Assembly (NCBI GenBank): GCA_958295515.1
Contig: CATQGW010000001.1
Location: 1-64,000 of the forward strand
Direction: 5' to 3'
Origin: an uncultured Dehalococcoidia bacterium
Lineage (GTDB): Bacteria > Chloroflexota > Dehalococcoidia > Bin125
DNA: 64,000 bases
Position numbers and translations under genes: made by a program. This document shows positions 8,366 through 16,728 of this stretch, piece after piece (the first letter of the stretch is position 1; every line of letters begins with the position of its first letter). The notes beneath the pieces were generated by a model. The model did no database searches and was not told where the DNA came from. It saw only the letters and a list, made by a program, of their open reading frames with translations.

Positions 8366-9133
8366 CTACACCAGCCGAAAGCGCACCCCGCACAACACAA
8401 CCACCCCGTCATCCTCTCGAACCTCCAGATCATGCTCCCGAGCCGCATGAAGCACATGCTCCCTGTCCACCGCCTCCACATCCAGACCGCCCAAACCATC
8501 GCCGCGACCGTCGCTCGCCTCCACAAAGCGCAGCTCCGCATCGTCCAGCGCGATCCTCGGTTGCCCCGCCCCGTTCTCCTCCAACGGAAGCTGCAACACC
8601 TCCGACCAACGCTCCGCCAGCGCCCGCGGATCCGCCGCTTGCAGCTCCGCCGCACTCATCCGACGCACCACATCCGTCCGCTGCGCCGGCAACCAGTTCG
8701 GACCCGCCGGCGACCACGGCCCCGCCAAATCCTCGTCGCCCGCGTTCCAGCGCAACTCCGCAATCGCACCCGGCACATCCTTCGGATGCAGCTGAATTCC
8801 GTCCGAGCGCTCGTTCGACGAATCCGACACCAGCCGAATCCCCAACTCGGCCACATGCGCGCGTCGCGCCGCAATCTCGTCGCACTGCATGATCACCATG
8901 TAGCCGCCGTCGCCGCCCCGACGATGCAGATACCGCCCGCCCGCCGTGCCCGGACGCAGCGGCGACACCACCTCCAGGAACGAATTCCCAATCGGCATCA
9001 GAAAGTTATGCAGCCCGAACACCCCCACGCCCTCGTCGCGGTAGCAGACCTCCAGACCGAACACCCCCCGCAGGTGCGCCTCGATCGTGTCCAGATCCTC
9101 TGCCACCAAGCAGATCTGTCGCATCCGCAGCAT
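8366..9133 (-). CDS. VOC-superfamily (glyoxalase-like) protein
   Basis: 255 residues with a vicinal-oxygen-chelate N-terminal half: RQICLVAEDLDTIEAHL, GLEVCYRDEGVGVFGLHNF, SFLEVVSPLRPGTAGG and VIMQCDEIAARRAHVAELG. The second half (about residues 120-255) is a weaker second VOC repeat. Proteins of this shape are bleomycin-resistance or dioxygenase-like; no substrate can be named. It lies 40 bases downstream of an enoyl-CoA hydratase on the same strand and is probably cotranscribed with it. Confidence 0.75.
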   Translation of the reverse strand: MLRMRQICLVAEDLDTIEAHLRGVFGLEVCYRDEGVGVFGLHNFLMPIGNSFLEVVSPLRPGTAGGRYLHRRGGDGGYMVIMQCDEIAARRAHVAELGIRLVSDSSNERSDGIQLHPKDVPGAIAELRWNAGDEDLAGPWSPAGPNWLPAQRTDVVRRMSAAELQAADPRALAERWSEVLQLPLEENGAGQPRIALDDAELRFVEASDGRGDGLGGLDVEAVDREHVLHAAREHDLEVREDDGVVVLCGVRFRLV

Positions 9134-9172
9134 CGTTCGCTCCTTCCCGCCGCCCCCGGCCGACGCTCCCGC

Positions 9173-9955
9173 TCAGCGGCCCTTGAAGACCGGCTTGCGC
9201 TTCTCAATGAAGGCGTTGCGCGCCTCCGCCGAGTCCTCGCTCAGTCCCAGCCGACGCATCCGATCCGCCTCCCGCCGCAGCGCCTCCGAGAACGGAATCG
9301 AGAACGCATCGTTGAGATTCGCCTTGATCTGCCCCATCGCCAGCGGATGCGAATCGCGCAGCCGCTCCGCGATCGTCCGCACCTTCGGCATCAGCTCGTC
9401 GGCCGCGAATACCCCGTTCGCCAGCCCCAGCCCGTGCGCCGTCTCCGCGTCGATCCGATCCGGCAGCAGATACATCTCCCGCGCCCGCCCCAGCCCCACC
9501 AGGCGCGGCAGCGTCCACGTGCCCCCGAAGTCGCCCGACACCCCCACATTGAGGAATGCGGTGTAGAGGTACGCCGACTCCGACATGTAGCGCAGGTCCG
9601 CCGACAGCGCGATCGAGCAGCCCGCCCCCGCCGCGCCCCCATTCAGCGCGCAGATCGTCGGCTTCGCCATCTCGTGCAGCAGCAGCGCCGTCCGCTCGAA
9701 ATAGGTCAAGCTGCCGATGCTCGCCTCCAGATTCGGCTCCGCGCCGGTGCCGTCCTTCAGATCGCCGCCCGCGCTGAACAGCCGCCCCGAACCGGTCAGC
9801 ACCACCACCCGCGCCTCGCTGTCCGCCGCCGCCGCCTCGCACGCCTGGCGCAGCTCGTGTAGCAGCGTCCCGTTCAGCGCGTTCAGACGCTCCGGTCGGT
9901 TCAGCGTGATCGTCGCAATCTGATCCTCAACCTCGTACAGCACGGTCTCGAACAT
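9173..9955 (-). CDS. Enoyl-CoA hydratase/isomerase family protein
   Basis: 260-residue crotonase fold. ATITLNRPERLNALNG is the N-terminal signature, SAGGDLKDGTG forms the CoA-binding loop, and CALNGGAAGAGCSIALSADL holds the oxyanion hole. At the position of the first hydratase Glu the sequence reads VSGDFGGTWTLPRLVGLGRA, where the acidic pair of true hydratases is only partly kept, so an isomerase or other CoA-thioester reaction is possible. Acts in the cytoplasm on acyl-CoA esters. Likely first gene of a two-gene unit with the VOC gene. Confidence 0.88.
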   Translation of the reverse strand: MFETVLYEVEDQIATITLNRPERLNALNGTLLHELRQACEAAAADSEARVVVLTGSGRLFSAGGDLKDGTGAEPNLEASIGSLTYFERTALLLHEMAKPTICALNGGAAGAGCSIALSADLRYMSESAYLYTAFLNVGVSGDFGGTWTLPRLVGLGRAREMYLLPDRIDAETAHGLGLANGVFAADELMPKVRTIAERLRDSHPLAMGQIKANLNDAFSIPFSEALRREADRMRRLGLSEDSAEARNAFIEKRKPVFKGR

Positions 9956-10062
9956 CTTGGCTCCCCTTCCGAACCTTGCCTGTAGCCCGCATCCTACCCG
10001 CGCCCAACGCCGACTCGTGCGACACTCACAGCCAACCCCGATTTCACCCGCGCAGGTACCGT

Positions 10063-10776
10063 ATGACCAACCCCGCCGCGCCCAGCCTCGCCGTCGTCGC
10101 CGCCCTCGCCTGGGAGGCCGACGCAGCCCTGCCGGGACGACGCCTGCTCGGCTCCAACCGCACCAGCAGCGTGGTCAGCGGACCCGGCCTGACCGCCGCG
10201 CGCATCGCCGCCGAAGAACTGTTCGAGCACTCCAGGCCCGCCGCGCTGGTCAGCATCGGCGTCGCCGGCGGCCTGCGCCCCGACCTCCAATGCGGCGACC
10301 TGATCGTCTGCCGCCGCGTCCTCCTGCTCGACAGCGAGCAAGCCTGGCCCGCCGACCCGCGGCTGCTGCAACTGACCGAGCGCGCGCTCAACGCCGCGAG
10401 CATCCGCCCGCTCCTCGACGACTCCCTGACCACCCCGCACGTGCTCGCCGGGCCCGAGCAGAAATCCGCCGCCGCCGACACCGGCGCCGCCATCGTCCAA
10501 ATGGAAGACGCCGAGTGGGCCAGAATCTGCGCCGAGCAGCAAGTCCCCTTCTGCGCCCTGCGCGTCGTCATCGACCCCGTCGACGAAGATGTGCCCTCGG
10601 AGCCGGAAGCCTGGTCAACCCGGCCCAACCCGCTCATCATCGGGCGCGCCGTCGTCCGCCGCCCGCGCCTCGCCCGCGAAATGGCGCGCCTCGCCCTGCA
10701 CCGCCGCCGCTCCCTCCAGGAGCTCCAGCGCGCCCTGCTGCGCGTCGTCCCCGCGCTCGCCGACCAACGCTCGTGA
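10063..10776 (+). CDS. hpnG: HpnG-like nucleoside phosphorylase
   Basis: 237 residues of the purine/uridine phosphorylase superfamily. VSGPGLTAARIAAEEL, ALVSIGVAGGLRPDLQCGDL and QMEDAEWARICAEQ correspond to the substrate loop, the SxGxAGgl motif and the ribose-binding Met-Glu. HpnG removes adenine from adenosylhopane. The assignment rests on the family plus the GTGA overlap with hpnA and nearby hpnH. ATG 10063 was chosen because upstream residues are unlike the family. A 5'-methylthioadenosine nucleosidase role is the main alternative. Confidence 0.72.
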   Translation: MTNPAAPSLAVVAALAWEADAALPGRRLLGSNRTSSVVSGPGLTAARIAAEELFEHSRPAALVSIGVAGGLRPDLQCGDLIVCRRVLLLDSEQAWPADPRLLQLTERALNAASIRPLLDDSLTTPHVLAGPEQKSAAADTGAAIVQMEDAEWARICAEQQVPFCALRVVIDPVDEDVPSEPEAWSTRPNPLIIGRAVVRRPRLAREMARLALHRRRSLQELQRALLRVVPALADQRS

Positions 10777-11828
10777 AGCTCGCGCTCGTCAGCGGCGCCA
10801 ACGGCTTCATCGGCGCGCACATCATCCGCGCCGTGCTCGACACCGGCGCCGAAGCGCGCGCCCTCGTCCGCCCCGCGAGCGACCGCGCCAACCTCGACGG
10901 CCTGCCCGTCGAAATCGCCGAGGGCGACCTCACCGATCCCGCCTCACTCGAGCGCGCCATGACCGGCGTCGACACGCTCTTCCACGCCGCCGCCCGTTAC
11001 GACCTCTCGCGCCGCGCCCGGCGCAGCATCTGGCGCGCAAACGTGCTCGGCGCCGAACAGATCATGCGCGCCGCCCTGCGACGCCAGGTCGATCGCGTCG
11101 TCCACACCTCCTCGGTCGCCGCCGTCGGATCAACCGGCGGCATCGCCGACGAGCGCCAATGGGCGCAAGTCAAACAAGCGCCCGGCCCCTATGAACGCAG
11201 CAAGATCGTCAGCGAGCGGCTCGTCCACCAGATGATTGCCGCCGAAAGCCTGCCCGCGGTGGTCGTGCTGCCCACCGCCCCAATCGGCCCACTCGACCGC
11301 AAGCCCACTCCCACCGGCCGCCTGATCGCCGACGCCGCCGGCGGCCGCATGCCCGCCTACATCCGCAGCGCCGGCCTCAACATCGTGCATGTGCAGGATG
11401 TCGCCCGCGGCCACGTGCTCGCCGCCGAACGCGGCACGATCGGCGAGCGCTACATCCTCGGCCACGCCGAAGGAAACCTCACGCTGCAAGAAATCATCGC
11501 CCGCGCCGCCGCCGCAGGCGGCGTCCCCCCGCCGCAGGCGGCCATCCCCTGGCAAGCCGCCTACCTCTGGGCCGCCATCGACGAAACCGCCGCCGCCGCG
11601 CTCCACCGCACGCCCCGCGCCACCATCGCCGGCGTCCAACTCAGCCGCCGCCGCCAGTGGTACGACGCAAGCAAGGCGATCAAGGAGCTTGGCTTGCCGC
11701 AAACGCCCCTCGACGCAGCGTTCGCAGACGCAGCGCAGTGGCTGCAACACAACGCTTCAACGCTCGGCGCAGGCGGGAATGACGGGGCGGGATGGCGTAG
11801 CATTGGCGCATGGAACGTACGGCGCTGA
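10773..11828 (+). CDS. hpnA: HpnA-like NAD-dependent epimerase
   Basis: 351-residue extended SDR. GTG 10773 overlaps the hpnG stop (GTGA). The Rossmann loop is SGANGFIGAHIIRAVLDTGA, then LVRPASDRANLDGLPVEIAE and GDLTDPASLERAM. The catalytic Tyr-Lys is in GPYERSKIVSERL, and LPTAPIGPLDRKPTPTGRLI and LNIVHVQDVARGHVLA are the segments that mark the hopanoid-associated sugar epimerase branch. It is thought to modify the sugar part of extended hopanoids. The last 20 or so residues read through a half copy of the R1 repeat, so the natural C-terminus was probably shorter. It overlaps the next gene by 19 bases. Confidence 0.82.
   Translation: MKLALVSGANGFIGAHIIRAVLDTGAEARALVRPASDRANLDGLPVEIAEGDLTDPASLERAMTGVDTLFHAAARYDLSRRARRSIWRANVLGAEQIMRAALRRQVDRVVHTSSVAAVGSTGGIADERQWAQVKQAPGPYERSKIVSERLVHQMIAAESLPAVVVLPTAPIGPLDRKPTPTGRLIADAAGGRMPAYIRSAGLNIVHVQDVARGHVLAAERGTIGERYILGHAEGNLTLQEIIARAAAAGGVPPPQAAIPWQAAYLWAAIDETAAAALHRTPRATIAGVQLSRRRQWYDASKAIKELGLPQTPLDAAFADAAQWLQHNASTLGAGGNDGAGWRSIGAWNVRR
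11770..11784. repeat. Half copy of REP family R1 inside the hpnA 3' end
   Basis: AGGCGGGAATGACGG matches the right arm of the R1 elements. It has been read into the last codons of hpnA, suggesting insertion near the original stop. Confidence 0.5.
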
Positions 11829-12676
11829 TCACCGGCGGCAACAGCGGGATCGGCCTCGCCGCAGCGATCGAGCTGGCGCGGCGCGGCTGGCAGATCGCGA
11901 TCACCAGCCGCGACCAACACCGCGGCGAACAGGCGCTCGAACGCATCCGCGCCGACGGCGCGGATGCGCAATTGCTCCAGCTCGACCTAGCCAGCTTCGC
12001 ATCGGTCCGCCGCTGTGCAGCCGACGCGCTGGAGCAACTGCCGCGCATCGACACGCTGATCAACAACGCAGGCGTCAACGTCTCCGAGCGCGTGATCACC
12101 GAGGACGGCATTGAACGCACGCTGCAAGTCAACCACTTCGGACACTTCCTGCTGACCAGCCTGCTGCTGGAGCGGCTCCTGGCGTCCGACGACCCGCGCG
12201 TAATCAACGTCTCGTCGGTGCTGCACCAACGCGCCGACGGGTTCCCGCTTGACGACCTGATGCTCGATCACCGCTGGGGGCGCGTCTATCCCTACGCCGC
12301 CTCAAAGCTGGCCAACATCCTCTTCACAAGTGAGCTGCAAGCCCGCTACGGCGCGCAAGGGCTGACCACCATCGCCGTGCATCCCGGCGGCGTCCGCACG
12401 CATCTCGGCCGCGACGGCGACCTGCGCGGTCTGTTCGGCCTCGCCTGGCGCGCCATGCAAACCTTCCTCTTATCGCCGCAGCAGGGCGCAGCGCCGGTCA
12501 CCGCGGCCGCCATTGATGAGGAGATGCGCAATCACGGCGGCGCATACTTCCATCGCGGCAAGCGCCGCGAGCCCAGCGCAGCAGCGCAGGACCCCGCCGC
12601 CGCCGATGCGCTCTGGCGCATCAGCTGCGAAGTGACAGACGCGAGCTATCCCGAGTTCGCCGAGCAGTCGCAATGA
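11810..12676 (+). CDS. Short-chain dehydrogenase, retinol-dehydrogenase-like
   Basis: 288-residue SDR. TALITGGNSGIGLAAAIELA is the cofactor loop, DTLINNAGV the structural NNAG, INVSSVLHQRAD carries the catalytic Ser, and YPYAASKLANILFTSEL the Tyr-x-x-x-Lys. The segment after it (HPGGVRTHLGRDGDLRGLFG) is typical of the RDH11/WWOX-like branch that often uses NADP and acts on aldehydes or ketones. It follows hpnA with overlap and runs by a four-base overlap into a DinB-like gene, so all four genes from 10063 form one transcript. Substrate unknown. Confidence 0.85.
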   Translation: MERTALITGGNSGIGLAAAIELARRGWQIAITSRDQHRGEQALERIRADGADAQLLQLDLASFASVRRCAADALEQLPRIDTLINNAGVNVSERVITEDGIERTLQVNHFGHFLLTSLLLERLLASDDPRVINVSSVLHQRADGFPLDDLMLDHRWGRVYPYAASKLANILFTSELQARYGAQGLTTIAVHPGGVRTHLGRDGDLRGLFGLAWRAMQTFLLSPQQGAAPVTAAAIDEEMRNHGGAYFHRGKRREPSAAAQDPAAADALWRISCEVTDASYPEFAEQSQ

Positions 12677-13164
12677 CCGAGATCAACACACGCACCGAAC
12701 TGCTGGCAGCGCTGCGCGACGACGCTGCGCGGCTGCCCGATGTCGCAGCCTCAATCGGCGAAGCCGACCTCGACCGCGGCGTATACGAAAACGGCTGGTC
12801 GGCGCGTCAGCTGCTCGCGCATATCGCCGCGATCGAGTGGACCTACCCGCGGCTGATTGAGCAGGCCCAAATCCCCGCCGAGCCTCGCTCAGCCGGATCG
12901 AGCGGCGGCCGCTTCGATATGGACGCATACAACCAGAAACAGGTCGCGAATCGCAGCAGCGCCACAATCGCAGATCTGCTCGCCGAGTTCGCACGCAACC
13001 GCGAGGCGACAATCGATGCGGTGGCCAACGCCGATGCAGCGCTGCTGGAGCAACCGACGCGCTCAGCGGGCGGGGTTGAGGGCACGCTGTTGGAGGTGTT
13101 GGTCGGTGTGACGGTGGAGCATGTTCGAGGGCATATCGAGGACCTGGCGACAGCGGCGCGTTAG
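12673..13164 (+). CDS. DinB/maleylpyruvate-isomerase-like four-helix protein
   Basis: 163 residues of the DinB superfamily. The metal-binding His appear in WSARQLLAHIAAIEW (about residues 42-56) and TVEHVRGHIEDL near the C-terminus. Members use a divalent metal and a thiol cofactor or carry unknown roles. The ATG overlaps the preceding SDR stop. The gene closes the hpnG-hpnA operon and faces the convergent 13170 gene five bases away. Confidence 0.75.
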   Translation: MTEINTRTELLAALRDDAARLPDVAASIGEADLDRGVYENGWSARQLLAHIAAIEWTYPRLIEQAQIPAEPRSAGSSGGRFDMDAYNQKQVANRSSATIADLLAEFARNREATIDAVANADAALLEQPTRSAGGVEGTLLEVLVGVTVEHVRGHIEDLATAAR

Positions 13165-13169
13165 CCCGT

Positions 13170-14207
13170 TCAGCCGTCTCCGATCCGTTCGGGGGCATCG
13201 TAGGCGGCGCGCAGGTAGACGGGGTTGGGGTTGAGTTCGTACTCGCGCAGGCACGCTTCGGTGAATTTGATCGCGTGCGGGCCGGCGGCGTAGATCGCGC
13301 GGTCGATCAGTTCTTCCTGTTCGGGCAGTTCCGCGTCCGGATCGTCGACCCAGTTCGGCTCTTCGAGCATGAACCAGGCGTACATCGCGGCGCAGGCTTG
13401 CCAGGCATAGCAGGCAGCCAACCGCGCATCGGCATCCGACAGGTACGGTGTCACAAAGCGCAGCGCGCTCGGCGCAGTCACGGTATGTACAAACACAAAC
13501 GGGACTGTGCGGTCGCTCATGTACCAGTGTGCGGCTGTCTCAGTCAGATCGGAAAGGAAGGCCGACACATTGTGGTCCGGCGCGGCGAGGTTGACGGTAT
13601 CGGCGAAATCGGGCTGCTCGCGCATTCGCAGCATCGTCTGCCAGATCAGCCCCTGATTGACGAAACCGGGTGTGTGCAGCCTGCGCACGCTGCGTATGGC
13701 CTCCGATGGCGAACGCATCGCATCAACGCCGGTCGGATCGCCGGGCAGGGTCTGCCAGGTTGACGCCCAGTAGCCCAGCCCTTGGGCCAGCTCGTGAAGC
13801 CGCGGCGCTGTTTCGACGTGAGACAGACTGCGCACTGCGTGGGCGGTGCGGATCAGTCCGTGGGCCGCGCGGGAGATGAGCGCGGGCGCGAGGCGCGGGA
13901 CCCACAGGGCGACAACAGCACGCCAACCGAGCTCAGCGATCTCGCGGTCGAAGAACGCGACCCAATCGGCGGCGCGGGCTGCGTCGCCGAGCGCTTCGCG
14001 CCATTCGCCGCGCACGATCGGTGCAACGCTGCGCGGGGCATCGTCCAGCGCCGCGCGGTAGGCCTCCAACCAGGGGATAATGCCGCCGCCCCGCCCCATC
14101 GCCGTCATCGCCTCGATCGCCATCGGCGCATGGTTCGAAGCGCCGGGCCCATACTCCGGGCCGGTCCGATGTACTACCTCAAGTGCCGCATCGATTCCGT
14201 CACGCAT
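13170..14207 (-). CDS. Questin-oxidase-family (DUF4243) protein
   Basis: 345 residues. The layout matches questin oxidase-like Baeyer-Villiger enzymes: SNHAPMAIEAMTAMGRG near the N-terminus, then WLEAYRAAL, REALGDAARAADWVAFFDRE, HGLIRTAHAVRSL and GYWASTW, with a His-rich core (HWYMSDRTVPFVFVHTVTAP) and AACYAWQACAAMYAWF near the end. No FAD or NADPH motif is visible, as usual for this family. In fungi the enzyme opens an anthraquinone ring; bacterial substrates are unknown. No partner genes are evident. Confidence 0.75.
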   Translation of the reverse strand: MRDGIDAALEVVHRTGPEYGPGASNHAPMAIEAMTAMGRGGGIIPWLEAYRAALDDAPRSVAPIVRGEWREALGDAARAADWVAFFDREIAELGWRAVVALWVPRLAPALISRAAHGLIRTAHAVRSLSHVETAPRLHELAQGLGYWASTWQTLPGDPTGVDAMRSPSEAIRSVRRLHTPGFVNQGLIWQTMLRMREQPDFADTVNLAAPDHNVSAFLSDLTETAAHWYMSDRTVPFVFVHTVTAPSALRFVTPYLSDADARLAACYAWQACAAMYAWFMLEEPNWVDDPDAELPEQEELIDRAIYAAGPHAIKFTEACLREYELNPNPVYLRAAYDAPERIGDG

Positions 14208-14228
14208 ACCGCTCCGATCGGTTCAGGA

Positions 14229-14247
14229 GTAGGCCGAGACGGCCTAC
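14229..14247. terminator. Perfect hairpin between two minus-strand genes
   Basis: GTAGGCCG, loop AGA, CGGCCTAC: an eight-base perfect stem downstream of the SDH-proteinase gene. There is no U-tract, so a terminator role is a guess. The rest of 14208-14397 shows no gene. Confidence 0.35.
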
Positions 14248-14397
14248 ACGTGGGGGGCTACTGCAAAGAGACGATTACACTCTCTCACACCATCGCCGTT
14301 ATCGCCTCAATTACCATCGACAGTGGCTTGAAGACTCGAGACATATCTTGGTCAGTTGGAGACGCTTTCCCCACCGCGACAACGATGTCGCGTTGGA

Positions 14398-15168
14398 TTA
14401 GTCGAACTTGTAGAACTGCGAAGTATGTTCACTCTCGTAGATACGGGCTGACCTCCGCTCCGAGTACCTGACCCATAGGTGCCAGATTTTGTTCCACTGC
14501 TCACAAGCAGCATCAAGCTGTACAACGGGGAGACCGTACCCTTGCGCATCGGCTGCTGAAATCGTAGCTGCATGACTCCGCGGCTCGCCGATGAGTGGAT
14601 CGCGCAATTGTTCAGCGAGTTGGGCTACATCCTGTAGCTCTCGCCCTGGATGGCAGGCTATCGCCGTCTGTAGCAGTACATCTGAATGTTCAATCGCGTC
14701 CCTTGCCTGCTGAACCATGACTCCATTGACCTCCGACAACATCGCGACATGGAACTCGTAGGTTGTCGGCTGTTCACGAATAGCATTCTCTGCATGCTCT
14801 ACCGCGCTGATAATCGCCTTGGCTGGGACCAAGCTGCCGTCAGACATGCTAAACTGAGGGTCGATCGGGCCAAGGTCGCTGGTACGCCCCATTAGAATCC
14901 GGTGCGCACCGAGTGCGAGTAGTGTTCCTGCGCTCTTGGCTTGATCAGGAACGATTATCGTTAACTCTTTGCAGCAGCTCTGTGCTTGTCGCAACAGACG
15001 GATTGCTGTCTCTCCGTCGCCACCGGGCGTAGAGAGCATGATGTGCAAGTCCACTCGCGGATCGGCGTCATGCACAGTCTCCTCAAAGGCCGTGATACTG
15101 TGCGGAAATAGCGTGTCGATTAGTACGACAAGCCGGCACTCAAACGCAGCTTGGTAGTCACGAATCAT
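14398..15168 (-). CDS. SDH-type serine proteinase (SppA/ClpP-fold)
   Basis: 256 residues of the serine dehydrogenase proteinase family, a membrane-free relative of SppA and ClpP. LHIMLSTPGGDGETAIRLL is the substrate-holding strand, and VPDQAKSAGTLLALGAHRI carries the nucleophilic Ser within SAGT, followed by GPIDPQFS. The frame stays open to 15228 and the extra residues (TSPLSQARNAALYERQ) look like the family N-terminus. The real start may therefore be a CTG at 15228 overlapping the upstream stop; ATG 15168 is the conservative choice. This stretch is clearly lower in GC than its surroundings and is probably acquired. Target proteins unknown. Confidence 0.8.
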   Translation of the reverse strand: MIRDYQAAFECRLVVLIDTLFPHSITAFEETVHDADPRVDLHIMLSTPGGDGETAIRLLRQAQSCCKELTIIVPDQAKSAGTLLALGAHRILMGRTSDLGPIDPQFSMSDGSLVPAKAIISAVEHAENAIREQPTTYEFHVAMLSEVNGVMVQQARDAIEHSDVLLQTAIACHPGRELQDVAQLAEQLRDPLIGEPRSHAATISAADAQGYGLPVVQLDAACEQWNKIWHLWVRYSERRSARIYESEHTSQFYKFD

Positions 15169-15224
15169 GTTTTGCCGCTCGTAAAGAGCGGCGTTTCGAG
15201 CCTGTGAGAGCGGCGATGTGTCTG

Positions 15225-15395
15225 TCAGAGCGCGGCCCTCTCTTCTTGTGGGCGGAGTGTCACGCGATTCGTGAACACGATCGGCTTGTCCTTACGCAGC
15301 TTTCGTCCGAACTCGCGGGCGGCTTTGGCCCTATGCAGGCCGTCGATCTCTTGTTGCGCTGTGGGCTTAGCGATAGGTGGTCCATTCGCAGGCAC
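15225..15395 (-). CDS. Small basic protein upstream of SDH proteinase
   Basis: 56 residues starting at GTG 15395 behind GGAGG. It is rich in Arg and Lys (HRAKAAREFGRKLRKDKP) and has no recognised family. It ends where the possible CTG start of the proteinase begins (CTGA overlap), which suggests cotranslation and a functional partnership, perhaps a substrate adaptor or regulator. It belongs to the same lower-GC islet. Confidence 0.5.
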   Translation of the reverse strand: MPANGPPIAKPTAQQEIDGLHRAKAAREFGRKLRKDKPIVFTNRVTLRPQEERAAL

Positions 15396-15454
15396 GAGCG
15401 CCTCCTTCCATCGTGATGAGCATCCTACCATGCAAAGACGGAACGTGACAATCC

Positions 15455-16636
15455 CTACTGCCGCGGCAGGCCGAGGCCGCGGGTGGCGATGATGTTGCGC
15501 TGGATTTCGCTGGTGCCGGCAGCGATCGTGCTGGGCACGCTGGACATGTAGGAGCGGCCCAGGCGGGCGGCGATCGGCGCGGCCGGGTCGTCGGGGTCGA
15601 TCCGCTGGGATGCCAGACCGATCATGTTGACCCCGAAGCGGGCCAGCCGCTGGCCGAGCTCGCTGCCGAACATCTTCGACATCGACGCCTCGTGGTTGGG
15701 CACCAGCCCCTTGCTCTGCATGTCCACCACGCGGTACGAGATCAGCCGCGAGATTTCCGACTCGATGGCCAGGTTGGCGAGGCCGTTGCGGACGCCGGGG
15801 TCGTCGAGCAGCGTGGCGCCGCCGCGCCGGCCGGGCTGATCCGTCGCGTACTCCGACATCAGCTCGATGCTCTTGCGCGAGGTGGCCGACCACTGCACGC
15901 CGGAGCGCTCGAAGTCGAGCAGCGTGGCGGCGACGTACCAGCCGCGGTTGTACTCGCCGAGCATGTTGCTGGCGGGCACGCGGACATCGGTGAAGTAGAC
16001 CTCGTTGAAGCCGTGCTCGCCGAGCATGTTGATCAGCGGGCGCACCTCGATGCCGGGGGCGTTCATGTCGAGCAGGAAGTAGGAGATGCCACGGTGCTTG
16101 GGCGCTTCGGGGTCGGTGCGGGTGAGGACGTGGATCCAGTCCGCGTGGTGCGCGCCGGAGGTCCAGATCTTCTGGCCGTTGATCACGAAGTCGTCGCCGT
16201 CGCGCACGGCGCGGGTCTGCAGGCCGGCGAGGTCGGAGCCGTTGCCCGGCTCGGAGAAGCCCTGCGCCCAGTAGGACTCGGCGTTGGCGATGCGCGGCAG
16301 GTGCTCCTGGCGCTGCGCCTCGGTGCCGTGCAGCATCAGGCAGGGGCCAACCATCGAGATGCCCTGCCCGCCCGCGCCGGGCGCGCCGCGGTAGGCGGCC
16401 TCCTCGCGGTAGATCGTCTGCTGGATGTGGCTCGCGCCGCGCCCGCCGTATTCGGTCGGCCAGGCCATCGTCAGCCAGCCCTTGCTCGCCGCGCGCTTCT
16501 CGAACGACCGCTCCGCCTCGTAGTGCGAGTCGTCGCCCGGCACGCTCGCGCCCTCCGGCGGCAGCCAGTTCTCATCGATGAACCCGACCACCTCGCTGCG
16601 GAACGACTCATCTTCGGTCGTGAATTTGTAGTCCAT
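15455..16636 (-). CDS. Acyl-CoA dehydrogenase
   Basis: 393-residue FAD flavoprotein. The family landmarks are in order: WPTEYGGRG, FSEPGNGSDLAGLQTRAV (FAD/substrate loop), GQKIWTSGAHHADWI, EVYFTDVRVPASNMLGEYN and C-terminal SVPSTIAAGTSEIQRNIIAT. It oxidises an acyl-CoA at C2-C3 and passes electrons to ETF. The usual catalytic Glu near residue 375 is not obvious, so it may belong to a branch with Glu elsewhere. Transcribed alone, divergently from the flavoprotein at 16729. Confidence 0.9.
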   Translation of the reverse strand: MDYKFTTEDESFRSEVVGFIDENWLPPEGASVPGDDSHYEAERSFEKRAASKGWLTMAWPTEYGGRGASHIQQTIYREEAAYRGAPGAGGQGISMVGPCLMLHGTEAQRQEHLPRIANAESYWAQGFSEPGNGSDLAGLQTRAVRDGDDFVINGQKIWTSGAHHADWIHVLTRTDPEAPKHRGISYFLLDMNAPGIEVRPLINMLGEHGFNEVYFTDVRVPASNMLGEYNRGWYVAATLLDFERSGVQWSATSRKSIELMSEYATDQPGRRGGATLLDDPGVRNGLANLAIESEISRLISYRVVDMQSKGLVPNHEASMSKMFGSELGQRLARFGVNMIGLASQRIDPDDPAAPIAARLGRSYMSSVPSTIAAGTSEIQRNIIATRGLGLPRQ

Positions 16637-16728
16637 GTCGATCTCCTCAGGGATGCCGCCGCGCAGACTGCCCGACGCGGCGCTGTAGGCAGATTATAGC
16701 TGCCGCCCCGCGCCTTTACTCTGAGCGC

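Noticed and set aside
8156-9862. 568-codon plus-strand frame starting in the 24-bp repeat
   Set aside because: Arg/Pro/His-rich shadow of the VOC and enoyl-CoA hydratase genes on the other strand.
13782-14471. Plus-strand gene across the 14208-14397 gap
   Set aside because: Mostly antisense to the questin-oxidase-like gene, with no recognisable motifs or ribosome site.
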